This document shows positions 42,605 through 53,800 of a DNA stretch of 64,000 bases, in pieces (position 1 is the stretch's first letter; every line of letters starts with the position of its first letter). The notes below the pieces were generated by a model. It ran no database searches and was not told the origin of the DNA. It worked only from the letters and a program-made list of their open reading frames with translations. The stretch comes from Candidula unifasciata (taxonomy: Eukaryota; Mollusca; Gastropoda; Stylommatophora; Geomitridae): NCBI GenBank assembly GCA_905116865.2, contig CAJHNH020000492.1, positions 1 to 64,000 of the forward strand, given 5' to 3'. A program made the translations under genes and the position numbers.

Positions 42605-42842
42605 TTCCCCTAATACATGAATAAAAGTGTGAGTAGCACCGATAGAAAAAAAAAAAGAGAACGGCAGCCGTTCAGATAGAACATAACAATGTAAGCCGTG
42701 AAATGGCAGGCGTTAGATGGAACAGTCCTCTGTGGCGCCGTTAACGAGACCCTCCAGTCAGGGAGAAAATCAGAAGACTGGGATTCGGAAAAAGGAGAGA
42801 GAGGGGGGAGGCCCGGGTGTGTATGGAAGATTTAGAGAAAGT

Positions 42843-42845
<3 letters not shown>
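42605..42845. other. Unassigned stretch
   Basis: No feature other than G/A-rich decay into the next repeat. Confidence 0.4.

Positions 42846-42847
<2 letters not shown>

Positions 42848-42934
<87 letters not shown>
42848..42934. repeat. (GA)n microsatellite
   Basis: Pure GA run. Confidence 0.98.
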
Positions 42935-42938
<4 letters not shown>

Positions 42939-42949
42939 TGATTACTTGA

Positions 42950-43095
42950 CAAGACTACAAGAACTTTATGTTGTCGCAAATATAAACACTATACAGGTAG
43001 CCAAAGAAGAACAGTAAACCACCACAGGACTGGTTGGCACACACCGAAAGAGATAGTGAAGATTTGATACGAGCTCTTATAGACTTATCCAGTGT
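42950..43095 (+). mobile_element. Possible RNH-LINE 3' fragment
   Basis: GCCAAAGAAGAACAGTAAAC and a frame reading GLVGTHRKR resemble the stretch at 9375-9480 (AAGAAGAACAGTAAACCA). Weak and short. Confidence 0.4.
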
Positions 43096-43559
43096 GTGAT
43101 GTGGATGATCGGTCGATTACCTAACCAATTTTGTTTACTTGTATCGATATCGTAGCACATTGATCCGATCCATTGGTGGTCCATCTTCGAGCCCTCTGTC
43201 TCCGTGCCCACTGTACCCAGCACGAGGCGACTAGCAGATCTCCTTTCCTTATCCTGCAAACAGGTTCTGCATGGCCGTCCTTGTTTGATACCCATTTCCA
43301 ACAACCGGTTCATCATCTCAGACGTTTCCACGTCTCTCAAACGCAGTGCATTCAGTACGTCTGTCATGCCCATACTTCTTTCTATACTAACCAGTGCAGA
43401 CACGGCCAGTCTGTCAGCTCTTTTGTTTCCCTTCGCCCCGGCATTTTGCAGATTTCTGGAGGCGGGACTTCCGAATACAGTCAGTCCATTCTAGTTGGAG
43501 TTTGTCACGTTGGATCTTCTTAAGCCTGCTCATTGGGTCTTCTGTTTGAATTGCCTCCT

Positions 43560-43560
<1 letters not shown>
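43080..43560 (-). mobile_element. RNH-LINE remnant, RNase H half
   Basis: Minus strand: DPMSRLKKIQRDKLQLEWTD, then NAGAKGNKRADRLAVSALV and DVLNALRLRDVETSEMMNRL, LEMGIKQGRPCRTCLQDKER. It aligns block for block with 3440-3958 (DSMSMIRRVQ, NAGVDGNERADRLAGSA, DIINALREMG). A frameshift separates the first two blocks. The minus-strand frame from 43403 is the longest open piece. Confidence 0.82.

Positions 43561-43561
<1 letters not shown>

Positions 43562-43627
<66 letters not shown>
43562..43627. repeat. (GA)n microsatellite
   Basis: Pure GA run next to the LINE remnant. Confidence 0.97.
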
Positions 43628-43629
<2 letters not shown>

Positions 43630-43639
43630 CTGTCAGGTC

Positions 43640-43812
43640 TGCCCTATCTAGATATATGAATCTGGCAAGGCGGGACGGATGAGAGGAAGAGAACGACGTT
43701 TGTCTAATAGTGTGCTGCAGGAACAGTTAGTACCTACACACATTACCTGCGGGAGACAGAACATCTATGCGTGTGCCCGGTGTGCCTTGATGTTGATTCT
43801 TAAATCAGTAAT
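43640..43812 (+). mobile_element. RNH-LINE 3' end
   Basis: About 75-80% match to 41635-41790: GGGACGGATGAGAGGAAGAG, GGAACAGTTAGTACCTACAC, GCCCGGTGTGCCTTGATGTT and TTAAATCAGTAA. Only the C-terminus and 3' UTR are present. Confidence 0.78.
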
Positions 43813-43854
43813 CGGTGTTAGGTTCTTTATTAATATCTTACTCACAGATGACGC

Positions 43855-44085
43855 TACAGGACAGTCCAACATTTTAGAGGGTGGTAAGACTGGGTTTCTC
43901 TGCTTTCTGACGCTTTAAACGACCCCAAAACATCTAGAACTGGCCCTAACCCCAACCCACCTACGTCCCACGAGAGAGTGCAGCCTGTCCCACGAATGCA
44001 TGCAGTCTATCCACCACACCCTGAAATATTAGACTGTCCCGTGACCTGTGGATTTCCCCTGTTTGGGGTAGGAAGCACCCAGTTT
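43855..44085 (-). mobile_element. MITE-J copy 3
   Basis: Both subterminal inverted repeats are present: GGACAGTCCAACATTTTAGA GGG on the left and CCCTGAAATATTAGACTGTC on the right, with CCTGTGGATTTCCCCTGTTT beyond. Confidence 0.78.
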
Positions 44086-44089
44086 TCCT

Positions 44090-44550
44090 GGATATTTAAA
44101 TTTCCTAACGTGTTTGAGACTAGAGTAATTCAGCCGTGTGTGTGTGGTGGACCAGGGGTTTTACTGACTTCAACTGTTTTGGTTTTGTTTGCACAGATCT
44201 TCCTTGTATTTACGGCATGCTGCGCACTCTGTTTATTACCCCAAAAAATGGCATTTAGGAGAAAGGAACTGTTTCCACCACTATCGAAGGCTGAAGCAGC
44301 ATTACAGTTAATCCTGGAGTTTAACTTTGTTTATTCTTTGGGATTTTGGTTTCAAGTTCTCGTGCAGCTTAACAAACTTTCAAGTGATTGTTATTTTCTA
44401 CGTACACTGTAGTTCCCATTTAAAGACTGGCTAAATCGTTTACTCTTTTAAAAAGATTCCAATAATTTGTTTCTTTTCAATGTTTTGAGTTTCGTTGTAC
44501 GCAATATCACTGTTCTGTTTGCTTGTGGCGCTTTTAACAAATCGCACGTG
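44090..44550. other. Unassigned stretch
   Basis: Holds the end of a 144-codon frame (43978-44412) that begins inside MITE-J. Its hydrophobic run FAQIFLVFTACCALCLLP is not matched to any protein I know; I do not call a gene. Confidence 0.4.
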
Positions 44551-44552
44551 TC

Positions 44553-44724
44553 TCCTTGTTTGTGGGTTGAACGACCCTTTCACATGGGTCGCCAAAGACC
44601 GTCGGAAAACATATATTAGCGGAAGTTATAAAGTAGCAATGAAATTGATTGTATGGTTGGGAGTCGCCAAAACATGAGGAATTGTATTAAAGGGTCGCGG
44701 CATTAGGTAGGTTGAGAACCACTG
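44553..44724 (+). mobile_element. SPIN-like hAT MITE copy 3
   Basis: GTGGGTTGAACGACCCTTTC, CATGGGTCGCCAAAGACCGT, CGGAAAACATATATTAGCGG, AAACATGAGGAATTGTATTA and the end GGTAGGTTGAGAACCACTG. The outermost left bases are eroded. This copy keeps the part missing from copy 1. Confidence 0.8.
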
Positions 44725-44854
44725 GGCTAGCCATATGTCTTCAGCTTTGGAGATCCTGGGTTCCTTCCCATACGAGAGGGGCTTCAAATTAAGACCTTAA
44801 CAGTGTGATGGAAATTACAGTAACCATTCCATAGTCTTAAGTTACGAGTTATGA

Positions 44855-45168
44855 GTTGGATTATTATCATCTTTACAGCACTCCAGACACATCCATAGGT
44901 GCTCAGATCCCCCCTTAAATATATTCATCAGCGTCGCACGGTTAATAGTGCCAGTCCTATGCTGGTTGACAAGACTTCTTGTGTGTCCGGTGTGCTTCTC
45001 GTGCTTGACTGTGCCGATCTTTACTCACAATTCTCGTATTCTTAGCAGTGATGTGGACACGTTTCTTCCAGAATCCTCGGAACGTCCTATCCCTCTAAGG
45101 GCACTGACAATGTCTGTGTGATCCATCGGCAGGTAATCTGCGATTAATGCGGAACCTGACATTGTCTT
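44855..45168 (-). mobile_element. RNH-LINE remnant, C-terminal half
   Basis: Minus strand reads DHTDIVSALRGIGRSEDSGR, STSLLRIREL and, after a frameshift, SLVNQHRTGTINRATLMNIF, GGSEHLWMCLECCKDD. It parallels DHADIINALREMGRMEDFGG and VNQHRTGTISHRTLGFILRG at 3680-3940. No open frame longer than a few dozen codons remains. Confidence 0.82.
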
Positions 45169-45169
45169 G

Positions 45170-45420
45170 TCTTCCCGTCAGTGTTTGTGTTAAGGATGTC
45201 AAGAGTGTCTAGGTGCAGACAAACACGGTGACGTCATAATGACAGTTTTAAAATGACCGCACCACTTTTGACATGCACATTCGAAGAGCAGCGTTCTAGG
45301 GATAAAACCTGTAGAAATAAATGAGCCAATGAGGGTCGAGTGTGGTCATGCATGCCTGTCGCTCTAGCCAATAGCGGAGCAGGACGTTTCAAACCAGACT
45401 TATTGACTTAACGTTCACTG
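45170..45420. other. Unassigned stretch
   Basis: No feature seen. Confidence 0.4.
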
Positions 45421-45424
45421 AGCG

Positions 45425-45548
45425 TGAGCTCCGACTTAAAAGGAAACACTATTATTAGTCGCCTTTTAAGATATGCTTGTTAGGGCGTAGTAGATTTGTC
45501 GCCCCCCCCCCCCCCTCACTCCTAAATGGGGGTGCCAGAAACCACAGA
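45425..45548 (-). mobile_element. SINE-E 5' half
   Basis: GTGAGCTCCGACTTAAAAGG, TTTAAGATATGCTTGTTAGG, a poly-C expansion and AAATGGGGGTGCCAGAAACC match the complement of SINE-E. Confidence 0.65.
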
Positions 45549-45609
45549 GGACTGACACTACTTACAATATACGCTTTTTTTGCACTCTTTCTTCCCTCAT
45601 TTCTTCACA

Positions 45610-45905
45610 CCAGAGAGTCACCCAGTCTAACCTGTTTTAACGGTTTCTTCAAAAATTGGGTCGTCCAGTCTAATTTGTTTTAACGGTTACTTCAATAATT
45701 GGGTCGTCCAGTCTAATTTGTTTTAACGGTTACTTCAATAATTTGGTCGTCCAGTCTAATTTGTTTTAATGGTTACTTCAATAATTTGGTCGTCTAGTCT
45801 AACTTGTTTCAACGGTTACTTCAATAATTGGGCCGTCCAGTCTCACGTTGTTGTTTTTTACCTGTTACTCCAGCCATTGTCGTCCGGTGTTGCTTGTTTT
45901 AATGA
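45610..45905. repeat. 43-bp minisatellite
   Basis: About six units containing GTCGTCCAGTCTAATTTGTT TTAACGG and TTACTTCAATAATTGG, decaying at both ends. Confidence 0.93.
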
Positions 45906-46004
45906 TTACCCTAATCACTGCGTCAGTCGATGGTATTTGGAGTTCTACAGCAGCTCTGCAATTCTCCCATAAAGACGATAAGTGTGGCAAAAGGAGGAAA
46001 AGGA

Positions 46005-47172
<1,168 letters not shown>

Positions 47173-47174
47173 AA

Positions 47175-47608
47175 CAAGGTCATTTATTATCCCTTTCTCT
47201 TCAAGAAATAACTTAGTATCTTCCACAAGATTACTTGTTGCCTGTTACAAAGATTACCAGATTCCACAGTATATATTTCCACTCATATTTCACGTTTAAA
47301 GACTTCTCAAAGTTCCTCTGAAATCACCCAACTTCCGGTGCACAGAGCAGAAGTCGTTGCTACGATACACCAGCCACAATTACCCAGAACTACCCACGTA
47401 ATATACCCGGATACTGGCGCCAGTCAATTTACAGGCAGCCATAATCAGAAACCATTGATTTCTAGTAACATTTCCCCAAAGTCATACCCTATGTCTATCT
47501 TTTTTTTATTTCTTTTCCGTCTTGATTTCCTTTTTATTTGGTTTCGAAATATCTGGCCGTCTTAGTTTATTACGTAATTTTTTGCCAAAGGACTGAACAC
47601 AATTCAGC
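47175..47608. other. Unassigned stretch between two arrays
   Basis: Unrecognised sequence separating the GAAA array from the TTTC array. Confidence 0.45.
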
Positions 47609-47609
47609 A

Positions 47610-47611
47610 AT

Positions 47612-47651
<40 letters not shown>

Positions 47652-47686
47652 TACTTTTCTTCTTTCTCTTCTTTCTTTCTTTCTTT

Positions 47687-47750
<64 letters not shown>

Positions 47751-47762
47751 TCCTTCTTTTCT

Positions 47763-47795
<33 letters not shown>

Positions 47796-47821
47796 TTTCT
47801 CTTCTTTCTTTCTTTCTTTCT

Positions 47822-47873
<52 letters not shown>

Positions 47874-47876
47874 TCC
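47610..47876. repeat. (TTTC)n array
   Basis: TTTC/TTC repeat. It truncates the LINE reading frame that follows on the minus strand. Confidence 0.98.
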
Positions 47877-48330
47877 ATTGAGTGGAGTAGTTTGTGTTCT
47901 GAGTCCGAAGATGGTGGCCTGGTCCCTTCTTGTTAAATGGTTAATACTGTCATTAGGATCAGGGCCAGCCATATGTCTAAAAACCTGTCTTCCATTATCT
48001 CCCATGTCCCATCTGTTCAACCAAGTCTCTTTGTTTATAGCTCTTATAAGTGTTTTTGCTGTCTGTAGAGTTGTCGTTGTAGGTGGTTGTTCTTGTGTTG
48101 CTCCTTTCTTTGCCAATCTGTCAGCTCTGTCATTACCTGGTGTGCCGGAGTGGCCTGCAATCCACTGCATCACTATTCTGATGTTGTATGAGGTAATGAG
48201 ATGATCAGCATCTAGAATTATCTTGCCTATGTCATTTACACATTTTAGAGATTTCATCGATTTTGTAGCATTTAGTGAATTTATTTCTTTTAAAAATTTT
48301 AGAGGTTTACATGTTTCCAAGAACTACACA
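47877..48330 (-). mobile_element. LINE remnant with intact RNase H second half
   Basis: An open minus frame starts near the DSK-type motif as CKPLKFLKEINS and runs VMQWIAGHSGTPGNDRADRL AKKGA, KTLIRAINKETWLNRWDMG, RHMAGPDPNDSINHLTRRDQ and ATIFGLRTQTTPLNG, where the TTTC array cuts it off. The GHSG histidine and the final catalytic Asp (NDRADRL) are both present. The spacing and LTRRDQATIFGLRTQ block differ from the other RNH-LINE copies, so this is a second RNase H LINE family, probably Jockey/RTE-X-like. Confidence 0.87.
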
Positions 48331-48334
48331 TTTC

Positions 48335-48685
48335 CTAGTGTAAAGTTTAGAGTAGCCTATAGTAGGAGCGTATAGTAGACAATGTAGATTTGATAGGCCT
48401 ATCCACAGATAACCGTATTTTCTAAATTTGAAATCATTCACGGCGGATCAGTGATACAGCCCTGTTGAGGACGGCCATGTCAACACAGAGAGCAAGCTGG
48501 CGACCCACAAAAGCACCACTGCAACAAGGGCAACAACAATAATAACTTTGAGTTTAGAGTTGGCATCTCAACTCTCGTGACCTTTCCAAAAGCGCCTCGT
48601 CCTCATTTACAGCAGACAGCGGAAAGGTCAAATTCTCGTGGTACAAGTAGCAGTTTGACTGTATGTCGATTTGGTGCTTTATTAA
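48335..48685. other. Unassigned stretch
   Basis: No gene or repeat family seen. Confidence 0.45.
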
Positions 48686-48689
48686 TATC

Positions 48690-48925
48690 CTTCCTTAAAC
48701 AGGGGAAATCCACAGGTCATGAGACAGTCCATTATTTAAGGGGGTGGTAGATAGGCTACATGCAGTCGTGGGACCTAGGCTGCAGTCTCTCGTGGGACGT
48801 AGGTGGGGGTTAGTGCCAGTTCTAGATGTTTTGTAGTCGTTAAAAGCCTCAGAAAACTGGAAAACCCAGTCTTAGCATCCTCTAAAATGTTGAACTGTCC
48901 TGTCACGTCATCTGGGGTAGGATAT
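48690..48925 (+). mobile_element. MITE-J copy 4
   Basis: CAGGGGAAATCCACAGGTCA, AGACAGTCCATTATTTAAGG, GTCGTGGGACCTAGGCTGCA, GGGGGTTAGTGCCAGTTCTA and the inverted end CATCCTCTAAAATGTTGAAC TGTCC. Confidence 0.78.
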
Positions 48926-48954
48926 TAGTAGAGAACCTTCTATTCTGCCTCATC

Positions 48955-49042
48955 CCTGAGTGTTGAGTGTTTAATTTTGAATGTTGAATGTTGAGTTTTG
49001 AGTGTTGAATGTGTGTTGAGTGCTGAATGTTGAGTGTCAGCC
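48955..49042. repeat. Short GTTGA(A/G)TGT repeat
   Basis: Degenerate tandem of TGTTGAGTG / TTTTGAATG motifs. Confidence 0.7.
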
Positions 49043-49254
49043 AGATACCCTGGTGACTCCCTGCTGCACTGTTATTTCAGACTGTGATGATCATCTCGCC
49101 GCTATGATAACGACGACCACTACAACCGCCAAGGAAGCTTGAACAGAACAGCACCAAAGGATATGTCTGTGTCTTCTCCTTCGGAAACTGCTGAAAATGA
49201 CAGTAAGTACCTTGGTTATTGTTATTGTTACTGTTGGCGTTATGGTTAATATTA

Positions 49255-49645
49255 TAAGTGTACCATAGACCAAGAAGAAGATAATATACACAAGGTATAC
49301 ACAAGATAGTATACAGAAGGGATATGAATGGCCGTAGACCACGAGGCAGACCTAGAAGACGATGGAGAGATAATGTCCAGACAGACGTGCAAACACTTGG
49401 TGTCAGAAACTGGAAAGAGAAGGCCAACCAGAGAGATAAACGAAGGCAGGTGATATCTGCAGCAATGAACCTCAAGGGCTCGGAATGCTGAAAAAGACCA
49501 ACCAGAGAGCTGAATGGAGGCAGGTGATATCTGCAGCAATGAACCTCAAGGGCTCGGAATGCTGGAAAAAAACAACCAGAGAGATGAATGGAGGCGGGTG
49601 ATATCTGCAGCAATGAACTTTAAGGGCTCGGAATGCTGAAGAAGA
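49255..49645 (+). mobile_element. LINE C-terminus (NLKGSEC type), end repeated three times
   Basis: Reads RRDMNGRRPRGRPRRRWRDN, VQTLGVRNWKEKANQRDKRR, QVISAAMNLKGSEC then stop. The last roughly 72 bp (from the NQRD codons to the stop) is then repeated twice more, each ending CTCGGAATGCTG. The third ends in a GAAGAAGAAG tail. Same family as 4428-4690. Confidence 0.87.
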
Positions 49646-49649
49646 AGAA

Positions 49650-49928
49650 GATAAACACCGACATCCTACATGACTTTAGCATTGAGGAAAATTGCCTCAT
49701 ACACAGCATCCTGTCCAGAGAGCTGTGATATGTTGGCCATGTAAAACATTATGGTGGCATGGTGATAAAGGGTGCAGTTTCCGAAAAACGATGCGCAAGC
49801 AAACCTCTGCGAAGGTCGATACAAGACACCGAAGATGGCTTTGAAATCTTATAGGGCTGGAAAACTGGATAGAGAAAGAGACTCTCAAGAAGCAAGCAAC
49901 ATACTGTAACAGACTCGCTGTCTGATGA
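49650..49928 (+). mobile_element. LINE C-terminal remnant
   Basis: Reads DILHDFSIEENCLIHSILSR, YVGHVKHYGGMVIKGAVSEK, PLRRSIQDTEDGFEIL. The IL-DFSI, GHV and basic-block order is that of another non-LTR C-terminus. Stops are present. Confidence 0.62.
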
Positions 49929-50156
49929 TGATGATAATTGGTGTTGCGATTGTTCTTTTTTCTTTTGTCGTCAGGGTGTTACCGGGTTGCAGCACGGTTT
50001 TCTCTATTTGTTTTTCGCTTCTTAAGTGGCTTGAGTGATTCTTGAGTGATTCTTGAGTGATTGCAGGATTCTGGTACACCGTCTACCCTTCACTTTCTAC
50101 AAATGAACACCCGAAAACACAGGTCCCAACCCTGAGTAGTATGGGTTCTAGGGATG

Positions 50157-50357
50157 GTGGTGGTGGTGGTGGTGGTGGTGGTGGAGGTGGTGGTGGTGGA
50201 GGTGGTGGTGGTGGAGGTGGTGGTGGTGGAGGTGGTGGTGGTGGTGGAGGTGGTGGTGGTGGTGGTGGAGGTGGTGGTGGTGGAGGTGGTGGTGGTGGTG
50301 GAGGTGGTGGTGGTGGAGGTGGTGGTGGTGGTGGTGGTGGGGGGGGGGGGGGGGGGG
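50157..50357. repeat. (GGT)n array ending in poly-G
   Basis: GGT repeat with a GGA triplet every 4-6 units, then about 18 G residues. Poly-Gly, poly-Val and poly-His frames are artefacts. Confidence 0.98.
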
Positions 50358-50404
50358 TTCAAATAAACTCACTGCCCCTGCAACAAACATTTCGTGAGGT
50401 GGTG

Positions 50405-50555
50405 ACGTAAAGAAAAGTATGTTTCTTCCGAAGTCGGAGTGCATCTGCCAGAGAGCTGAGAAGCCAACAGTCTGCATACAATTAAACCAGATCTGTAAAT
50501 CGGATGTGCACGCAAAACTCAAGTTCTGGAACATGAACAAAGTCTAGAAGCGGAA
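50405..50555 (+). mobile_element. SINE-E 3' half
   Basis: CTTCCGAAGTCGGAGTGCAT, AACCAGATCTGTAAATCGGA and CTCAAGTTCTGGAACATGAA match the plus-strand family. The head was replaced by the GGT array. Confidence 0.72.
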
Positions 50556-50559
50556 GTTG

Positions 50560-50862
50560 GTGTTGTATTTAGTACCCCCGATGGTTTATAAAGACTTTGA
50601 ATTAAATGTTCCGTTGCAATCACGCCCGTCTTTTCCATTTACTCCGCGCTTTCAAGTCACAGCTTGTATTGTAGTTAGTAATTCACCCACCCAGTGCCGG
50701 TACATGTGTTAAACAGTGTACTTAGCACCATGTGACCCACGGGTTACTGTCGTGAAGTGGGTCCGTTATCTAATTAATTAAAAGGAAACCCACCGCTTCT
50801 TCCCAAAATCAATACTAGGTTACAACAACTTTAAATGTACAATCAGCCCATTTCCCTGGTTG
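50560..50862. other. Unassigned stretch
   Basis: Plain sequence before the large 23-bp array. Confidence 0.45.
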
Positions 50863-50864
50863 GT

Positions 50865-53800
50865 TCCAGCTAGTGGGTTCTAGTTCATTTACCTTGTGGG
50901 TTCTAGCTCATTTACCTTGTGGGTTGTAGCTCATTTACCTTGTGGGGTCTAGCTCATTTACCTTGTGGGTTCTAGCCCATACTTTGTGGGTTCTGACTCA
51001 TTTACCTTGTGGGTTCTAGCTCATTTACCTTGTGGGTTCTAGCTCATTTACCTTGTGGGTTCTAGCTTATTTACCTAGTGGGTTCTAGCTCATTTACCTT
51101 TTGGGTTCTAGCTCATTTACCTTGTGGGTTCTAGCTCATTTACCTTGTGGGTTCTAGTTCATTTACCTTGTGGGTTCTAGTTCATTTACCTTGTGGGTTC
51201 TAGCTCATTTACCTTGTGGGTTCTAGTTCATTTACCTTGTGGGTTCTAGCTCATTTAACTTTTGGGTTCTAGCTCGTTTACCTTGTGGGTTCTAGCTCAT
51301 TTACCTTGTGGGCTCAAGTCATTAACCTTGTGGGTTCTATCTCATTTACCTTGTGGGTTCTAGTTCATTTACCTTGTGGGTTCTAGCTCATTTACCTTGT
51401 GGGCTCAAGTCATTAACCTTTGTGGGTTCTAGTTCATTTACCTTGTGGGCTGAAGTCATTAACCTTGTGGGTTTTAGTTCATTTACCTTGTGGGTTCTAG
51501 CTCATTTACCTTGTGGGTTCTAGCTCATTTACCTTGTGGGTTCTAGTTTATTTACTTTGTGGGTTCTAGCTCATTTACCTTGCGGGTTCTAGCTCATTTA
51601 CCTTGTGGGTTCTAGCTCATTTATCATTGTCGGTTGTAGCTCATTTAACTTGTGGGTTCTAGCTCATTTATCTTGTGGGTTCTAGCTCATTTATCATTGT
51701 GGGTTGTAGCTCATTTACCTTGTGGGTTGTAGCCCATTTACCTTGTGTGTTCTAGCTCATTTACCTTGTGGGTTCTAGATCATTTACCCTGTGGGTTCTA
51801 GTTCATTTACTTTGTGGGTTCTAGCTCATTTACCTTGTGGGTTCTAGCTCATTTTCCTTGTGGGTTCTAGCTCATTTACCTTGTGGGTTCTAGATAATTT
51901 ACCCTGTGGGTTCTAGTTCATTTACTTTGTGGGTTCTAGCTCATTTACCTTGTGGGTTGTAGCTCATTTACCTTGTGGGTTCAAGCTCATTTACCTTGTG
52001 GGTTCCAGCTCATTTACCTTGTGGGTTCGAGCTCATATATCTTGTGGGTTCTAGCTCATTTACCTTGTGGATTTTAGCTCATTTACCTTGTGGCTTTCAG
52101 CTAATTCATCATGTTTGTTACAGTTGATTCATCTTGTGGGTTTAGCTCATTTACCTTGTGGGTTCTAGCTCATTCATCTTATGGATTCCAGCTCATTCAT
52201 CTTGTGGGTTCCAGCTCATTCATATTGTGGGTTTAGTTCATTTACCTTGTAGGTTCCAACTCATTCATATTGTGGGTTCCAGCTAATTCATCTTGTGGGT
52301 TCCAACTCATTCATATTGTGGATTCCAGCTCATTCATCTTGTGGGTTCCAACTCATTCATATTGTGGGTTCCAGCTCATTCATCTTGTGGGTTCCAACTC
52401 ATTCATCTTGTGGGTTCCAACTCATTCATCTTGTGGGTTCCAGCTCATTCATATTGTAGGTTCCAGCTCATTCATCTTGTGGGTTCCAGCTCATTCATCT
52501 TGTGGGTTTAGCTCATTCATCTTGTGGGTTTAGCTCATTTACTTTGTAGGTTCCAGCACATTCATATTGTAGGTTCCAGCTCATTCATCTTGTGGGTTCC
52601 AGCTCATTCATCTTGTGGGTTCCAACTCATTCATCTTGTGGGTTCCAGCTCATTCATCTTGTGGGTTCCAGCTCATTCATCTTGTGGGTTCCAACTCATT
52701 CATATTGTAGGTTGCAGCTCAGTCATCTTGTGGGTTCCAATTTATTCATCTTATGGGTTCTAGCTCATTCATCTTGTAGGTTCCAGCTCATTCATCTTGT
52801 GGGTTCCAGCTCATTCATCTTGTGGGTTTAGCTCATTAACCTTGTAGGTTCCAGCTCATTCATCTTGTGGGTTCCAACTCATTCATATTGTAGGTTGCAG
52901 CTCAGTCATCTTGTGGGTTCCAATTTATTCATCTTATGGGTTCTAGCTCATTCATCTTGTGGGTTCCAGCTCATTCATCTTGTGGGTTCCAGCTCATTCA
53001 TCTTGTGGGTTTAGCTCATTAACCTTGTAGGTTCCAGCTCATTCATCTTGTGGGTTCCAGCTAATTCATCTTGTGGGTTCCAACTCATTCATATTGTAGG
53101 TTGCAGCTCAGTCATCTTGTGGGTTCCAATTTATTCATCTTATGGGTTCTAGCTCATTCATCTTGTGGGTTTAGCTCATTTACTTTGTAGGTTCCAGCTC
53201 ATTCATCTTGTGGGTTCCAGTTCATTCATATTGTTGGTTCCAACTCATTTATCTTGTGGGTTCCAACTCATTCATCTTGTGGATTCCAGCTCATTTTCAT
53301 TGTGGGTTCCAGTTCATTCCCCTTGTAGGTTCTAGCTCATTCCCCTTGTAGGTTTCAGAATATTCCCCTTGTTGATTTAGCTCATTCACCTTGTTGGTTC
53401 CAACTCATTCATCTTATGTGTTCCAGCTTATTCCATTGTGGGTTCCAGCTCATTCTCCTTGTGGGTTCCAGCTCATTCCTCTTGTGGATTCCAACTCATT
53501 CATATTGTGGGTTCCAGCTCATTCCTCTTGTGGGTTCCAACTCATTCATATTGTGGGTTCCAGCTCATTCCTCTTGTGGGTTCCAACTCATTCATATTGA
53601 GGGTTCCAGCTCATTCATCTTGTGGGTTCCAGCTCATTCATATTGAGGGTTCCAGCTCATTCCTCTTGTGGGTTCCAACTCATTCATATTGTGGGTTCCA
53701 GCTCATTCCTCTTGTGGGTTCCAACTCATTCATATTGAGGGTTCCAGCTCATTCATCTTGTGGGTTCCAGCTCATTCATATTGAGGGTTCCAGCTCATTC

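Noticed and set aside
43978..44412. 144-codon frame with a hydrophobic segment
   Set aside because: It starts inside MITE-J, has no homologue that I recognise, and no splice or codon evidence.
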